Of a stretch of 64,000 nt of DNA, positions 18,886-28,253 are shown in pieces. The notes beneath the pieces are model-generated. The model saw only the letters and a program-made list of their open reading frames with translations, had not been told where the DNA came from and did no database searches. Numbering within the stretch: position 1 is the stretch's first letter; each line of letters opens with the position of its first letter. Source of the DNA: Ligilactobacillus ubinensis (GTDB lineage Bacteria > Bacillota > Bacilli > Lactobacillales > Lactobacillaceae); the NCBI RefSeq assembly GCF_024160875.1, contig NZ_JAIULA010000015.1, positions 1 through 64,000 on the forward strand, given 5' to 3'. The position numbers and the translations under genes were made by a program.

Positions 18886-19926
18886 ATGCAAAAAATTAGT
18901 GGCAAGGAATTCACGCTTAATATTTTAAATGGAATAAGTTTGGGAGTAGTTGTTACGTTGGTACCATCAGCTTTAGTCGGGCAATTAATGAAAGCTTTAA
19001 CAGGTATATTTCCAATGGCAACAACAATTATTGCAATGACGACATTTACGATGTCATTATTAGCTGCAGTTTCTGGTTTTTGTGTAGGTTATTTATTCAA
19101 ATTTAATATGATTCAAACAAGTGCAGTTGCAGCAGCAGCTATGATTGGCTCAGGGGTAATTACACAAACTAAGGCTGGATATACATTAAGTGGAACAGGT
19201 GACGTTATCAATACGGCAATTACAATTACTTTAGCTGTTATTGTTGCACGGTTTATAGGTGATAAATTTAAAAACTATACGGTATTACTATTACCGACAT
19301 TAGTAATTATAATTGCTGGAGGGTTGGGGTTAGTCGCATTACCTTTTATAAAAATGGTAACAACATTCATTGGGATAGGTGTTAAGAACTTAGTAACTTT
19401 ACAGCCAATCTTGATGGGTGCGTTAGTTGGAGTTGTTTTTGCAATTTTAATTTTATCTCCAATCAGTTCAGTCGGGATTGCAACAGCAATCAGTTTAGCA
19501 GGCATTGCTGCAGGAAGCGCAAATTTAGGTATCGTTGCAGGAAGTTTTACTTTAGCTATCATGGGAAGTTCAGTTAATACATTAGGAACAACATTAGCGC
19601 ATTTTATCGGAACACCTAAGATACAAATGGCTAATATGTTAGAGAAACCATTTTTATTTATACCAGTAATAATTAATGCGGCAATTCTAGGGGCATTGGG
19701 GGCAATTTTTAATATTCAAGGGACTGCAATGAGTGCAGGATTTGGTTTTAGTGGGTTAATTGGACCTTTAGCTGCTTGGAATGAAATGAGTGCAAATATT
19801 GGTTCAATATTAATTTTAGTAATTTTGTTTTTGTTGCTACCAATCGTACTTGGCTTTACAGCAAAATATATATTTGTTCAAAAAACAAAACAAATTACAC
19901 CAATGGATTTATTAATTCAAGTATAG
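18886..19926 (+). CDS. PfoR/EIIC_2-type multi-pass membrane transporter
   Basis: A 346-aa protein with about ten hydrophobic segments rich in Gly, Ala and Ile and almost no soluble domain. It resembles the PTS_EIIC_2/PfoR family, labelled PTS IIC-like or perfringolysin regulator; I see no phosphorylation-site domain. The transported substrate is unknown. The Tyr/Phe-rich leader peptide upstream suggests an aromatic amino acid or related compound (inference). ATG follows AAAGAGGG. It is monocistronic, with a hairpin at the stop codon and a terminator beyond. Confidence 0.75.
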   Translation: MQKISGKEFTLNILNGISLGVVVTLVPSALVGQLMKALTGIFPMATTIIAMTTFTMSLLAAVSGFCVGYLFKFNMIQTSAVAAAAMIGSGVITQTKAGYTLSGTGDVINTAITITLAVIVARFIGDKFKNYTVLLLPTLVIIIAGGLGLVALPFIKMVTTFIGIGVKNLVTLQPILMGALVGVVFAILILSPISSVGIATAISLAGIAAGSANLGIVAGSFTLAIMGSSVNTLGTTLAHFIGTPKIQMANMLEKPFLFIPVIINAAILGALGAIFNIQGTAMSAGFGFSGLIGPLAAWNEMSANIGSILILVILFLLLPIVLGFTAKYIFVQKTKQITPMDLLIQV

Positions 19927-19951
19927 TGTCTTAATAATTACATTAAGACAC
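19926..19951 (+). other. Perfect 9-bp hairpin at the transporter stop codon
   Basis: GTGTCTTAA (19926-19934) is followed by TTAAGACAC (19943-19951) with an 8-nt loop. No T-run follows, so it is not a standard terminator; it could protect the mRNA 3' end. Confidence 0.5.
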
Positions 19952-19968
19952 GGGTAAATAATAGCAGT

Positions 19969-20014
19969 AAAAAGTGATTTTCTTTTGTGTATTCAGTAGA
20001 GGAAATCACTTTTT
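19969..20014. terminator. Terminator after the PfoR-like gene
   Basis: AAAAAGTGATTT (19969-19980) pairs perfectly with AAATCACTTTTT (20003-20014). Confidence 0.8.
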
Positions 20015-20105
20015 GTATTGTTGATAGTAATAATACTAGGCTGAAAGCTCAACAATGCTTGACGTAATAGAACTCCAGTGATATGCTATAAAAAGTTTTG
20101 CCTTT

Positions 20106-20185
20106 TTACCGAACGTTAATGCTTATTGGATAAAAGCAAATATAAGATGGAATATTCTCTATTTAAGAAGTTAAAAGCGAACAAT
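20106..20185 (+). promoter_or_regulatory. Two PurBox-like operators upstream of purR
   Basis: TTTACCGAACGTTA has its CGAAC core at 20110-20114, and AAAAGCGAACAAT has its core at 20178-20182. Both resemble the PurR box AWWWCCGAACWWT known from lactic acid bacteria. The word CGAACGTTAATG at 20110 recurs upstream of the purine permease at 48363. A -10 TATAAT is at 20232-20237. This suggests purR autoregulation (inference). Confidence 0.55.
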
Positions 20186-20283
20186 CTTAATGTTTTTTTC
20201 AAAAAAGCTAGGAAATAAATGTGATATAACGTATAATGAAATTGGGATAAAACAGATAATATGAATTTGTTGGAGGAAATAAT

Positions 20284-21117
20284 TTGAAAACTAGAAGAAG
20301 CGATCGTTTAATCGATATGACACGCTATTTATTAGAACGACCACATACATTGATTTCATTGACATATTTTGCAGATAGATATGAATCCGCAAAGTCTTCA
20401 ATCAGTGAAGATCTTTCTATTATTAAGCGGACATTTAAGTTTCGTGGAATCGGAATTTTAGAAACTATACCAGGAGCAGCAGGAGGGGCCCGATTTATTC
20501 CTTCCATATCAGAAGAAGAAGTGCGTAAATTTATTTCAGATATGACACATGAAATGTCAGAACAAGATAGATTATTGCCTGGTGGTTATGTTTATTTATC
20601 AGATTTATTAGGAAGACCAGATGTATTACGGAAAGTCGGTCGTGTAATTGCACGTCAATATATTGATAAGAAAGTCGATGCAGTTATGACTGTTGCGACC
20701 AAAGGTGTTCCAATTGCACAAAGCGTTTCTAGCTATTTAAATGTACCATTTGTAATAGTGCGGCGCGATTCAAAAATAACGGAAGGTTCAACGGTTTCTG
20801 TTAATTATGTATCAGGTTCAAGCGAACGAATTGAAAAAATGGAATTGTCAAAGCGTAGTTTAAAAAGAGGCTCGCATGTGTTAGTTGTTGATGACTTCAT
20901 GAAGGGCGGTGGAACCGTCAATGGTATGAAGAGTATGATTGAGGAGTTTGAGTCTGAACTTGTAGGAATTACAGTTTTTGCTGAAGGTGCTTTTGAGGGG
21001 CATCGGATGGTAGATGAGTACACTTCATTATTACGTGTGGATAAAGTAAACACATTGGACAAGACAATTCATGTGAGTGCAGGTAACTACCTTGAGAAGG
21101 TATACTCTAAAGACTAG
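20284..21117 (+). CDS. purR: Purine operon regulator PurR
   Basis: A 277-aa regulator with an N-terminal winged helix (about residues 1-70, RRSDRLIDMTRYLLERPH) and a C-terminal phosphoribosyltransferase-like domain whose PRPP loop is VVDDFMKGGGTVNG. In Bacillus it represses and in Lactococcus it activates purine genes, sensing PRPP (family knowledge). The start is TTG at 20284, with GGAGGAA 6-7 nt upstream. It is a single gene with PurBox-like sites upstream; the usual neighbours glmU and prs follow after the IS605 remnant. Confidence 0.96.
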   Translation: MKTRRSDRLIDMTRYLLERPHTLISLTYFADRYESAKSSISEDLSIIKRTFKFRGIGILETIPGAAGGARFIPSISEEEVRKFISDMTHEMSEQDRLLPGGYVYLSDLLGRPDVLRKVGRVIARQYIDKKVDAVMTVATKGVPIAQSVSSYLNVPFVIVRRDSKITEGSTVSVNYVSGSSERIEKMELSKRSLKRGSHVLVVDDFMKGGGTVNGMKSMIEEFESELVGITVFAEGAFEGHRMVDEYTSLLRVDKVNTLDKTIHVSAGNYLEKVYSKD

Positions 21118-21173
21118 TAGCCAAGCATAGAGTAAGAAAACGATATAAAAGCGAGATAATTGATGTAACTAGC

Positions 21174-21214
21174 AAAAAAGAAAGGCTAATTTTAAAGATA
21201 GCCTTTCTTTTTTT
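21174..21214 (+). terminator. Terminator of purR
   Basis: AGAAAGGCTA and TAGCCTTTCT form a 10-bp perfect stem with A-run before and T-run after. Confidence 0.9.
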
Positions 21215-21344
21215 GCATGCTTTGAGGAATAATTTAATTTCTGAAACGTATTTTGGTGCTTATAGGAGAATAAATAGTAATGCGTCAATCTTATTTTAAA
21301 TTATGATAGTCTGTTAAAACTAAGTACATTAAGGTCAACCACTC

Positions 21345-21490
21345 CTGTCTAAAGTCAAAAGCTTGTGAGAACTGCCCCTAACGACAATTTGCTTAGATAC
21401 AGCGATTGCCTGTAAGCAGGTCTTACGTGCTAATTACCAAAGCCTTTATAGTCCGCAGGTTGCCAGACGGACTATATTCTCTTACATTGA
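21345..21490 (-). ncRNA. Putative omega-RNA / right end of the IS605 element
   Basis: Downstream of tnpB on the minus strand are a strong hairpin TATAGTCCG/CGGACTATA (21467 to about 21437), a second one (TGCTTACAG with CTGTA..AAGCA), then CACAAGCTTTTGACTTTAGAC near 21346-21366. TnpB guide RNAs (omega-RNA, reRNA) lie over the 3' end of tnpB and the right end (established for the family). The transcript itself is inferred. Confidence 0.45.
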
Positions 21491-22414
21491 TGCTATACCT
21501 TTAGCCAAAATATTTTTAGCAGCATTATGGTCACGAATATGGTAGGTTTCGCATTGCGGACATGTCCAATCACGGTCGGCTAGCGTAAGTTTGTTAGTTG
21601 TTCCAGTACCCATAACAAAGCCGCAAGCACTACATGTTTGGGTAGTGTTTCTAGGGTTAACGGTGATAAATTTTTGACCATACAGATCGGCTTTATAAGC
21701 CAGCATGCCTAAAAGCGTTCGCCAACCAACATCAGAAATACTCATGGCCAGAGCGTGATTTTGTAGCGTATTCTTACTTCTTAGCTCTTCAGCGACAACC
21801 AAATCGTGTTTCTTGATAAGTGTTATCGAGACGAGATGTAAAAAGTTTTTACGGCGATTAGCAATTTTACGCTGTTTCTGATAATTCTTGGCATTGCTTA
21901 ATGGTTTGTGCTCCTTTTTGGCACGTAGTGCCCGTCGAGAAAGTTTACGCTGTGCTTTTGCCAACGTACCTTTAACAGAACGATAGTAACGGGGATTGGC
22001 AACAATCTTTCCTTCAGAGTCAGTTAGAAAATTATCAATATTTAAGTCAATCCCAATTGAAGTGGCTGTTTCATTATTAACTTTGTTTACAAAAGGTTGT
22101 TCAGATGCTAATTGCATTGAGACATAGTAACGACCAGTGGCGTCCATTGAAATTGTGGTTGTGCCAATACGAATATTGTCGAGACGATTGAATATTTTCT
22201 TTGATATACCCTTGAAACGCAAGCTACCTAATTTCGGTAGTTGAATATGTTGGAAATTAATGATCCTAACACTGCCATTTTTCATGTTAGGTAGAGCTAA
22301 TTTACTAGCATACATACATGAAGTTTGGTATTTTTGTTCAATTCTTTTTTTATGAAACACTGGTATTCCAGCATGATGAACTTTTCTAAATAAATTCCAA
22401 GCAGCACGATAGTT
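21482..22414 (-). pseudogene. tnpB: TnpB RNA-guided nuclease, N-terminally truncated
   Basis: The open frame gives about 310 residues against about 400 for full TnpB. The first retained residues are NYRAAWNLFRKVHHAG, directly preceded by an in-frame TAA; roughly the first 100 residues (wedge/REC part) are missing. The RuvC-like core persists: Asp in IGIDLNID, Glu in VVAEEL, Asp in RDHNAAKNIL. The zinc finger CSACG..CPQC is also present. A GTG at 22358-22360 could start a 292-aa product, but without the N-terminal domain guided cleavage is unlikely. It overlaps the putative omega-RNA at its 3' end. Confidence 0.8.
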
Positions 22415-22802
22415 TTATAACTTTCATTTTCATTTAATTTGGGTAACAAAATATAGAAATCTTGCATTTACAACGCCGGCATTAGTTTCAGACATGAAGA
22501 TAATTCTGATAAGAATCGCAGAACTAAATGAGGTTACAATAGAAAAAATGGAAGTAATGCCAGACCACATACACATGTTGGTAAGCTTCAAGCCTAAGTA
22601 CGCTCCTACTAATATTGTGAAAGCATTTAAGGGTGCCTCTGCACGCATGTTTTTCGAAAAACACCCAGAAATAAAGCGACAAAAATTCTGGGGTGGTCAT
22701 CTATGGTCTCATAGTTATTACATGAGTACTTTAGGCAATATGAGCAAAGATGTTGTGGAACGATATATCCAAAGCCAAAAGAAAGACGTCTCTCGGCGTT
22801 AA
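22413..22802 (+). pseudogene. tnpA: TnpA Y1 (IS200/IS605) transposase, 5'-truncated
   Basis: An HUH single-strand transposase. Reading from the junction gives FYNFHFHLIWVTKYRNLAF before the first ATG at 22494, so the native start and about the first 10-15 residues are gone and an in-frame TAG lies just upstream (22410-22412). The metal-binding HUH motif MPDHIHMLV and the nucleophile Tyr in VVERYIQSQ are intact. The 102-aa ORF from ATG 22494 lacks the first beta strand. It is probably inactive, or complementable in trans by an intact copy elsewhere. Confidence 0.75.
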
Positions 22803-22867
22803 TACAAAGACATTCAACTGCCTGATTAAAATCATAAGATTTCTACCATATTTCTAATTAAAATATC

Positions 22868-22993
22868 TTGCAGCTAGATTACATGGTTAAGTAATATTAA
22901 GCAGTGATATGTTCTTTTAGGTAATTAAGTAAGGATAAGATAGCTTTTATTATGGAGAATCCTATGTTATATTGGTATTATATGGGTACTTGA
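22868..22993 (+). other. glmU upstream region with aromatic micro-ORF (weak)
   Basis: Possible promoter TTGCAG (22868-22873), 18 bp, TAATAT (22892-22897). A 9-codon ORF MLYWYYMGT starts at 22964, 6 nt after GGAG. A weak AT-only hairpin AACAT/ATGTT followed by GCTTTTTT lies near 23036-23056, and a TATAAT at 23068-23073 may be the glmU -10. Nothing else is seen in 22803-23149 beyond the IS left end. The micro-ORF may be chance. Confidence 0.25.
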
Positions 22994-23149
22994 AAGTATG
23001 GTTCTATAAACAGATGCATTATTTGTAAGAAATAAACATTTATAATGTTGCTTTTTTATGGTGATTGTATAATGTTTCATTTGTTAATATGACATTACAA
23101 GAGTAGCCATCTTTAATGAAAGATATATTATTTAAGATGAGGGATTATA

Positions 23150-24550
23150 ATGACAGCGAAGTATGCAATTATTTTGGCAGCAGGTCAAGGAACAAGAATG
23201 AAATCGAAGTTATACAAGGTTTTACATCCTGTTTGTGGTAAGCCAATGGTGGAACATGTTCTAACACAAATTGAAAAAAATGATATGGATGAAATTGTTA
23301 CAGTTGTAGGTCACGGTGCACAAAAAGTTGAAGAAACATTAGGTACAAGAACAAAATATACTTTACAAGCGGAACAATTAGGAACTGGACATGCCGTTTT
23401 ACAAGCAGAATCTCTTTTGGGTGATAGGGATGGGATGACATTAATTGCTTGTGGAGATACCCCATTGTTTACTGCTAAGACATTTTCAGAATTATTTGAA
23501 TATCACAAGTCAAAAGGTGCTGTTGCAACGGTATTAACAGCGAAAGCTGAAAATCCGTTTGGATATGGCCGAATTATTCGAAATGAATTGGGAATTGTTG
23601 AAAAAATCGTTGAACAAAAAGATACGAATAAAGAAGAAGCTGCTGTTAAAGAAATCAACACTGGTGTGTATTGTTTTGATAATAAAGAACTTTTCCATGC
23701 TTTACATAAAATAAGTAATGACAATTCACAAGGCGAGTATTATCTAACTGACGTAATGGAAATTTTTCAACAAGAGGGTAAAGTAGTTGCTGCATACCGG
23801 ATGAAAGATTTTTCAGAATCAATGGGTGTTAATGATAGAATTGCCTTGTCTAAGGCGACTGCAGTAATGCGGATGCGGATTAATGAAGAGCATATGCGTA
23901 ATGGTGTGACATTGATTGATCCACAAAACACGTATATAGATACTGATGTTAAAATTGGTTCAGATACAGTGATTGAACCTGGTGTGCAACTTAAAGGACA
24001 TACTGTAATAGGTAATGACTGCTTTATTGGTGCACATTCTGAAATTTTAGATAGTGTTATTGAAGATAACGTAACAGTAACTGCTTCTTATCTAGAAGAA
24101 GCAATTATGCATAAAGAATCTAATATTGGACCATATAGTCATTTAAGACCACAAGCTGATATTGGTGAGGCCGCACATATAGGTAATTTTGTAGAAGTGA
24201 AAAAAGCGCATATTGGTAAAAATACTAAAGTTGGTCATTTAACGTATGTCGGTGATGCCACATTAGGTAAAGAAATTAATGTGGGTTGTGGGACAATTTT
24301 TGTCAACTATGATGGAATTAATAAGCATCATACAAATGTAGGGGATTATTCATTTATTGGCAGTGGTTCTAATATAATTGCGCCAGTAGAAATTTCCGAT
24401 CATGCGTATGTCGCAGCAGGTTCGACAATTACAGATGATATTTCTTCGCATGACATGGCAATAGCACGTGGTCGACAGGTTAATAAAAAAGGTTATTTTG
24501 ATCATTATCCCGTTGCTAAGGCAGCAATAGAAGCTGAAAAGAAGCAATAA
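23150..24550 (+). CDS. glmU: Bifunctional GlcNAc-1-P uridyltransferase / GlcN-1-P acetyltransferase
   Basis: A 466-aa cytoplasmic enzyme making UDP-GlcNAc for peptidoglycan and teichoic acids. The N-terminal uridyltransferase has [19 protein letters not shown] (residues 9-27). The C-terminal left-handed beta-helix (about 252-450) is built of hexapeptide repeats such as [13 protein letters not shown] and [13 protein letters not shown] and carries the acetyltransferase site. Full length. ATG follows GATGAGGG. It precedes prs, as in Bacillus. The 96-nt gap to prs has no clear terminator, so read-through is likely. Confidence 0.97.
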   Translation: MTAKYAIILAAGQGTRMKSKLYKVLHPVCGKPMVEHVLTQIEKNDMDEIVTVVGHGAQKVEETLGTRTKYTLQAEQLGTGHAVLQAESLLGDRDGMTLIACGDTPLFTAKTFSELFEYHKSKGAVATVLTAKAENPFGYGRIIRNELGIVEKIVEQKDTNKEEAAVKEINTGVYCFDNKELFHALHKISNDNSQGEYYLTDVMEIFQQEGKVVAAYRMKDFSESMGVNDRIALSKATAVMRMRINEEHMRNGVTLIDPQNTYIDTDVKIGSDTVIEPGVQLKGHTVIGNDCFIGAHSEILDSVIEDNVTVTASYLEEAIMHKESNIGPYSHLRPQADIGEAAHIGNFVEVKKAHIGKNTKVGHLTYVGDATLGKEINVGCGTIFVNYDGINKHHTNVGDYSFIGSGSNIIAPVEISDHAYVAAGSTITDDISSHDMAIARGRQVNKKGYFDHYPVAKAAIEAEKKQ

Positions 24551-24646
24551 TAAAAATTTAAAGATAATTTTTAGTAAAGGCTTGATTTTAGAAAGATAAA
24601 TGCATAATATTATTATTGGAATAATACTGAATAAATGGAGGCTGTT

Positions 24647-25633
24647 ATGTCTGAACAATATGCTGGATCAAAGTTAAAAATTTTTGCTTTGAATTCCAAT
24701 AAACCATTGGCTGAAAGAATTGCTGATGCGGTAGGTGTACCGTTAGGAAAAACGTCTGTTGATCGTTTTAGTGATGGTGAAATTAGGATTAATATTGAAG
24801 AAAGTATTCGTGGTGATGAGATTTTCATCATTCAGTCAACTTCAGCACCTGTGAATGATAATTTAATGGAACTTTTGATTATGATTGATGCGTTACGCCG
24901 TGCAAGTGCAGATAAGATTAATGTGGTTATCCCATACTATGGTTATGCACGTCAGGATCGGAAAGTTCGCTCTCGTGAGCCGATAACAGCTAAATTAGTT
25001 GCGGATATGATTGAAAAAGCTGGAGCAAATCGAGTCATAGCACTAGACTTACACGCTGCTCAAATCCAGGGATTCTTTGATATTCCAGTGGATCATTTGA
25101 TGGGAGCACCATTATTAGCAGACTATTTTTTAACACAAGGGTTAGAAAAAGATGCAGTTATAGTTTCACCTGATCATGGTGGTGTAACTCGAGCACGTAA
25201 GTTAGCAGAGTTTTTGAAGGCACCAATTGCCATTATTGACAAACGCCGTCCTAAAGCAAATGTAGCTGAAGTTATGAATATTATTGGGGCAGTAGATGGG
25301 AAAAGATGTATTTTAATTGATGATATGATTGATACTGCTGGTACAATTACTTTAGCCGCTCAAGCGCTAAAAGATGCAGGTGCTACAGAAGTCTACGTGT
25401 GCGCAACGCATCCTGTTTTTTCTGGTCCAGCTATTGAAAGAATTGAGAAATCACCAATTAAACAAATGATTGTGACAGACTCTATTCAATTACCAGATGA
25501 GAAGCAAATTGATAAATTAATTCAGATTTCAGTTGGCCCTCTAATTGGAGCTGCAATTAAACGAATCCATGAGAATCAGCCTGTTAGTCCATTATTCAAA
25601 AATAGATTTCATGGTGTAAAAATCGATAATTAA
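24647..25633 (+). CDS. prs: Ribose-phosphate pyrophosphokinase
   Basis: A 328-aa enzyme making PRPP from ribose-5-phosphate and ATP, feeding purine, pyrimidine, NAD, Trp and His synthesis. Class I PRPP synthetase motifs are present: [23 protein letters not shown], and the PRPP loop [15 protein letters not shown] 24647 lies 4-5 nt after GGAGG; an in-frame ATG at 24635 precedes that ribosome site and is rejected. A terminator follows. Confidence 0.97.
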   Translation: MSEQYAGSKLKIFALNSNKPLAERIADAVGVPLGKTSVDRFSDGEIRINIEESIRGDEIFIIQSTSAPVNDNLMELLIMIDALRRASADKINVVIPYYGYARQDRKVRSREPITAKLVADMIEKAGANRVIALDLHAAQIQGFFDIPVDHLMGAPLLADYFLTQGLEKDAVIVSPDHGGVTRARKLAEFLKAPIAIIDKRRPKANVAEVMNIIGAVDGKRCILIDDMIDTAGTITLAAQALKDAGATEVYVCATHPVFSGPAIERIEKSPIKQMIVTDSIQLPDEKQIDKLIQISVGPLIGAAIKRIHENQPVSPLFKNRFHGVKIDN

Positions 25634-25654
25634 ATTTTAGTATATTAATATTAG

Positions 25655-25706
25655 AGAATACTGTAAGAAAGTTTCGTAAAAGATGCTGGTTTATGGTATT
25701 CTTTTT
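25655..25706 (+). terminator. Terminator of prs
   Basis: AGAATAC (25655-25661) pairs with GTATTCT (25696-25702), extended by TGTAA/TTATG, and is followed by TTTTT. Confidence 0.65.
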
Positions 25707-25766
25707 GTGTAGAAAATAGAATAATTAGAAAAAGTATGCTAAATATGTTTTAGATTAGGTGATAAA

Positions 25767-26288
25767 TTGAAACAGCGGATAGTTTTACAACCAATAACGA
25801 AAAAGGATAGTGTAGAATTATTAGAATTAATTAGTGAGAATAGTAAGTCTTTTAGAAACTGGATTCCACATTTGGAGTTAGATACAGCTCAACAAGTGGA
25901 AAATTTTATAAAGCTAAATCAATATCGTGAAAATGTGGCGCATAATCAAATTATGCGTGGAATAAAACTAAATAATGAACTTATTGGAATAATAGACTTA
26001 CATAACATTTCTATGTATGAACGTAGTGCAGATGTGGGATATTGGTTGGCAGATGGGTTTGTTGGAAAGGGTTATATTACGGAAGCATTGCAGAAATTAC
26101 ACCATTACGCCTTTGTAAACCTAGAATTAAATAAAGTACATGCTTTAATAAAGAGATCTAATATTAAAAGTCGGGCAGTTGTTGAACGAAATAATTATCA
26201 AAAGGTGAATTCAATAAAGGGGTTATGTAATGTGGAATATATAGAATATATATTAATGCGTAATGATTGGTTAAAGACAAAAGATTAG
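25767..26288 (+). CDS. GNAT acetyltransferase, RimJ/RimL type
   Basis: A 173-aa acetyl-CoA-dependent N-acetyltransferase. The central GNAT strand and loop VGYWLADGFVGKGYITEAL is typical of the RimJ/RimL/YdaF group that acetylates ribosomal proteins or small amines. The C-terminal HALIKRSNIKSRAVVERNNY is the family signature. The start is TTG with AGGTGA 4 nt upstream, slightly short; no better start is seen. Single gene between two terminators. Substrate unknown. Confidence 0.82.
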   Translation: MKQRIVLQPITKKDSVELLELISENSKSFRNWIPHLELDTAQQVENFIKLNQYRENVAHNQIMRGIKLNNELIGIIDLHNISMYERSADVGYWLADGFVGKGYITEALQKLHHYAFVNLELNKVHALIKRSNIKSRAVVERNNYQKVNSIKGLCNVEYIEYILMRNDWLKTKD

Positions 26289-26300
26289 AATAATATATAC

Positions 26301-26350
26301 AAAAAATCTAGGACAAAGGGTATGTAGGCCCTGAGTCCTAGATTCTTTGT
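26301..26350. terminator. Bidirectional terminator (TAGGACAAA type)
   Basis: AATCTAGGAC (26305-26314) pairs with GTCCTAGATT (26335-26344), with an inner AGGG/CCCT. A-run upstream and T-rich downstream serve the convergent GNAT and aldo/keto reductase genes. Confidence 0.8.
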
Positions 26351-26477
26351 GTCATCTCATATTTGGTGACAAAATTTGTTTTCAAAGATAGCTAATTGTA
26401 TTTAATCTAGTAACTTACGACGTTAAGTTTTCTTAGCAATCTGGTTTTTATAATACTTTCATTTTGAAATGATTAAA

Positions 26478-27320
26478 TTATAATTCTTGATAATTAGCAG
26501 GATCTTGTTCCTTTTTTAGGCGACCATTACTTTTATCTAAGTTGGAAATAGTTGCCATTTCGGCGGCAGTCAATTCAAAATCAAAGACACTTCGATTTTC
26601 GATTTGATGTTTAGCAGAACTGGCTTTGGGAATTACGGTAACTCCAAGTTGTATTTCCCAACGTAAGATAATTTGACTGATAGATTTACCATGTGCTTTT
26701 GCAATACGACTAATTGTTTGATCATGTAACATTTCACTGGAACGACCAATGGGACTCCAAGCTTGAGTTACAATACCATGTTCTTGATCGTATTCGATTT
26801 GCTTAGGCTGTGACCAATAAGGGTGCAATTCAATTTGGTTAACTGCAGGTGTAACACCAGTTGCGGTAATGATACTGTCTAAATGTTCAGGCAAAAAGTT
26901 GGAAACACCAATGGAGCGTACGAGTCCAAATTTTTGAGCTTGAACTAGGGCTTTCCATGCTTCAATATATTTGCCATTCATTGGATTAGGCCAGTGAATT
27001 AAATAAAGATCGTAATATTCTAAGGAAGAGCGATAAAGTGATTCTTGGATTGTTGTCAATGCTTCATCATAGCCATGATGTCTTCCAGGGAGCTTTGATG
27101 TGACAAACAGATGACTTCGAGCGATGCCAGAAAGTGCAACAGCTTTGCCAACTGCACCTTCATTTTCATAATTAAAAGCAGAATCAAGCATTGTATAGCC
27201 ATTGTGAAGTGCACTAGTCATAACATTAACACCGACAGCACCGTTTAGTCTAAAAGTACCAAAGCCAATCTTAGGCATGACATTGCCGTCATTTAAACGA
27301 ATATTTGGAATAGTTGTCAT
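26478..27320 (-). CDS. Aldo/keto reductase
   Basis: A 280-aa NADPH-dependent carbonyl reductase of the AKR5/2,5-diketogluconate reductase group. The catalytic tetrad is visible: Asp and Tyr in LDSAFNYENE, Lys in VTSKLPG, His in YLIHWPNP. The cofactor-binding IPKASS is near the C-terminus. ATG follows AGGAGG. The 84-aa gene lies 26 nt upstream on the same strand, so the two are probably co-transcribed. Physiological substrate unknown. Confidence 0.93.
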   Translation of the reverse strand: MTTIPNIRLNDGNVMPKIGFGTFRLNGAVGVNVMTSALHNGYTMLDSAFNYENEGAVGKAVALSGIARSHLFVTSKLPGRHHGYDEALTTIQESLYRSSLEYYDLYLIHWPNPMNGKYIEAWKALVQAQKFGLVRSIGVSNFLPEHLDSIITATGVTPAVNQIELHPYWSQPKQIEYDQEHGIVTQAWSPIGRSSEMLHDQTISRIAKAHGKSISQIILRWEIQLGVTVIPKASSAKHQIENRSVFDFELTAAEMATISNLDKSNGRLKKEQDPANYQEL

Positions 27321-27346
27321 AAAAAGCCTCCTAAGTATAGTAAAAT

Positions 27347-27601
27347 TTAATTTTTTTCAGATTCATTTTCAGTAACACGTTTAATAACTGAATAACGACG
27401 AGCGTGCTCATCTTTTTCATCTGTCAAGGCAGCCATTTCATCGAAAATAAAATAAGGATTGCCGTCTTTTTCCTGAACAACTAGAATAGGTTTCTTATCT
27501 TTATGGTGATAAATTTGTGCTGCAATATACGCTTGGTTGAAATCATAATCACTAGCAAGTGATTCACCTGGATTGAAAAGAACATTTTCACTCATATACA
27601 T
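27347..27601 (-). CDS. Small conserved hypothetical protein
   Basis: 84 aa, acidic and charged, no membrane segment or signal peptide. The fold looks like a short alpha/beta domain (KKPILVVQEKDGNPYFIFDE) with a basic C-terminal helix. ATG 27601 has AAGGA 5-6 nt upstream; a second Met two codons later is less well spaced. It is probably in operon with the aldo/keto reductase. No family recognised with confidence. Confidence 0.7.
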   Translation of the reverse strand: MYMSENVLFNPGESLASDYDFNQAYIAAQIYHHKDKKPILVVQEKDGNPYFIFDEMAALTDEKDEHARRYSVIKRVTENESEKN

Positions 27602-27668
27602 TCACATCCTTACTATATTCTATTGTTATTTTACCACTAGAATAACAATGGAACAAAAATTGAGTTTA

Positions 27669-28253
27669 TTAATCAAAAAACTGATGACTAATACTTGCAA
27701 ATGGCTTAACTTTTACAACAGGTATTGTGTGGGGAAGAAGACTTTTTTCTAGCCATACCATGTCATACCAACGATTAAATTTATTTGCACAATTATGAAA
27801 ATGTGCATTTAGTTTAAAACCACGGTTTTCATGAAACAAGATACTTGCTTGTGTAACGTAAGGATCATTAGCAGTACGTGGATAAGTTACGCAAGCATTC
27901 ATATTAGTTATATTTTGGGCCTGACAAATTTTTTCTAGTAAGTTGTATAGTTGGGTACCTAAACCTTGATGGCGTATATTTTGTGCAAGATAAATTGATG
28001 TTTCTACTGACCAATCATAAGCAGCGCGTTCTTTAAATGCAGAAACATAGGCATAACCAACGATTTTTTCATTTTGTTCAGCAACAATATATGGATACTT
28101 TTTTAAGATAGTGTAAATACGTGTGGAGAATTCAGATAGTGAAGGTACATTTGTTTCCAAAGTTATCGCAGTATTTTCAACGTAAGGTGCATAAATATCT
28201 AAAAGTGCTTGAGCATCTGTTTTTTTCGCAATTCTAAATGAGAAAGATGACAT
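27669..28253 (-). CDS. GNAT acetyltransferase, phosphinothricin acetyltransferase-like
   Basis: 194 aa. IYAPYVENTAITLET and IRHQGLGTQLYNLLE match the PAT/Bar branch of GNAT proteins, which acetylate phosphinothricin, methionine sulfoximine or similar amines. The acetyl-CoA loop is RHQGLG. ATG 28253 is chosen because GAAAGGAT lies 6-7 nt upstream; the frame remains open 29 codons further but without a ribosome site. Divergent from the membrane protein at 28.4 kb. Natural substrate unknown. Confidence 0.85.
   Translation of the reverse strand: MSSFSFRIAKKTDAQALLDIYAPYVENTAITLETNVPSLSEFSTRIYTILKKYPYIVAEQNEKIVGYAYVSAFKERAAYDWSVETSIYLAQNIRHQGLGTQLYNLLEKICQAQNITNMNACVTYPRTANDPYVTQASILFHENRGFKLNAHFHNCANKFNRWYDMVWLEKSLLPHTIPVVKVKPFASISHQFFD

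Larger units (their letters stand above)
21340..22850. mobile_element. Degenerate IS605-type element (tnpA and tnpB divergent)
   Basis: An IS200/IS605-family element inserted between purR and glmU. It carries tnpB on the minus strand and tnpA on the plus strand, head to head, and both lack their 5' ends because the region between them is deleted near 22412-22416. The right side (21345-21480) holds hairpins and the end motif expected of an omega-RNA/right end. IS605 elements have no inverted repeats or target duplications, so boundaries are approximate. Confidence 0.75.

Noticed and set aside
21482-22802. Reading the tnpB/tnpA pair as an active insertion sequence
   Set aside because: Both genes lack their native N-termini with in-frame stops at the junction, so autonomous activity is unlikely.
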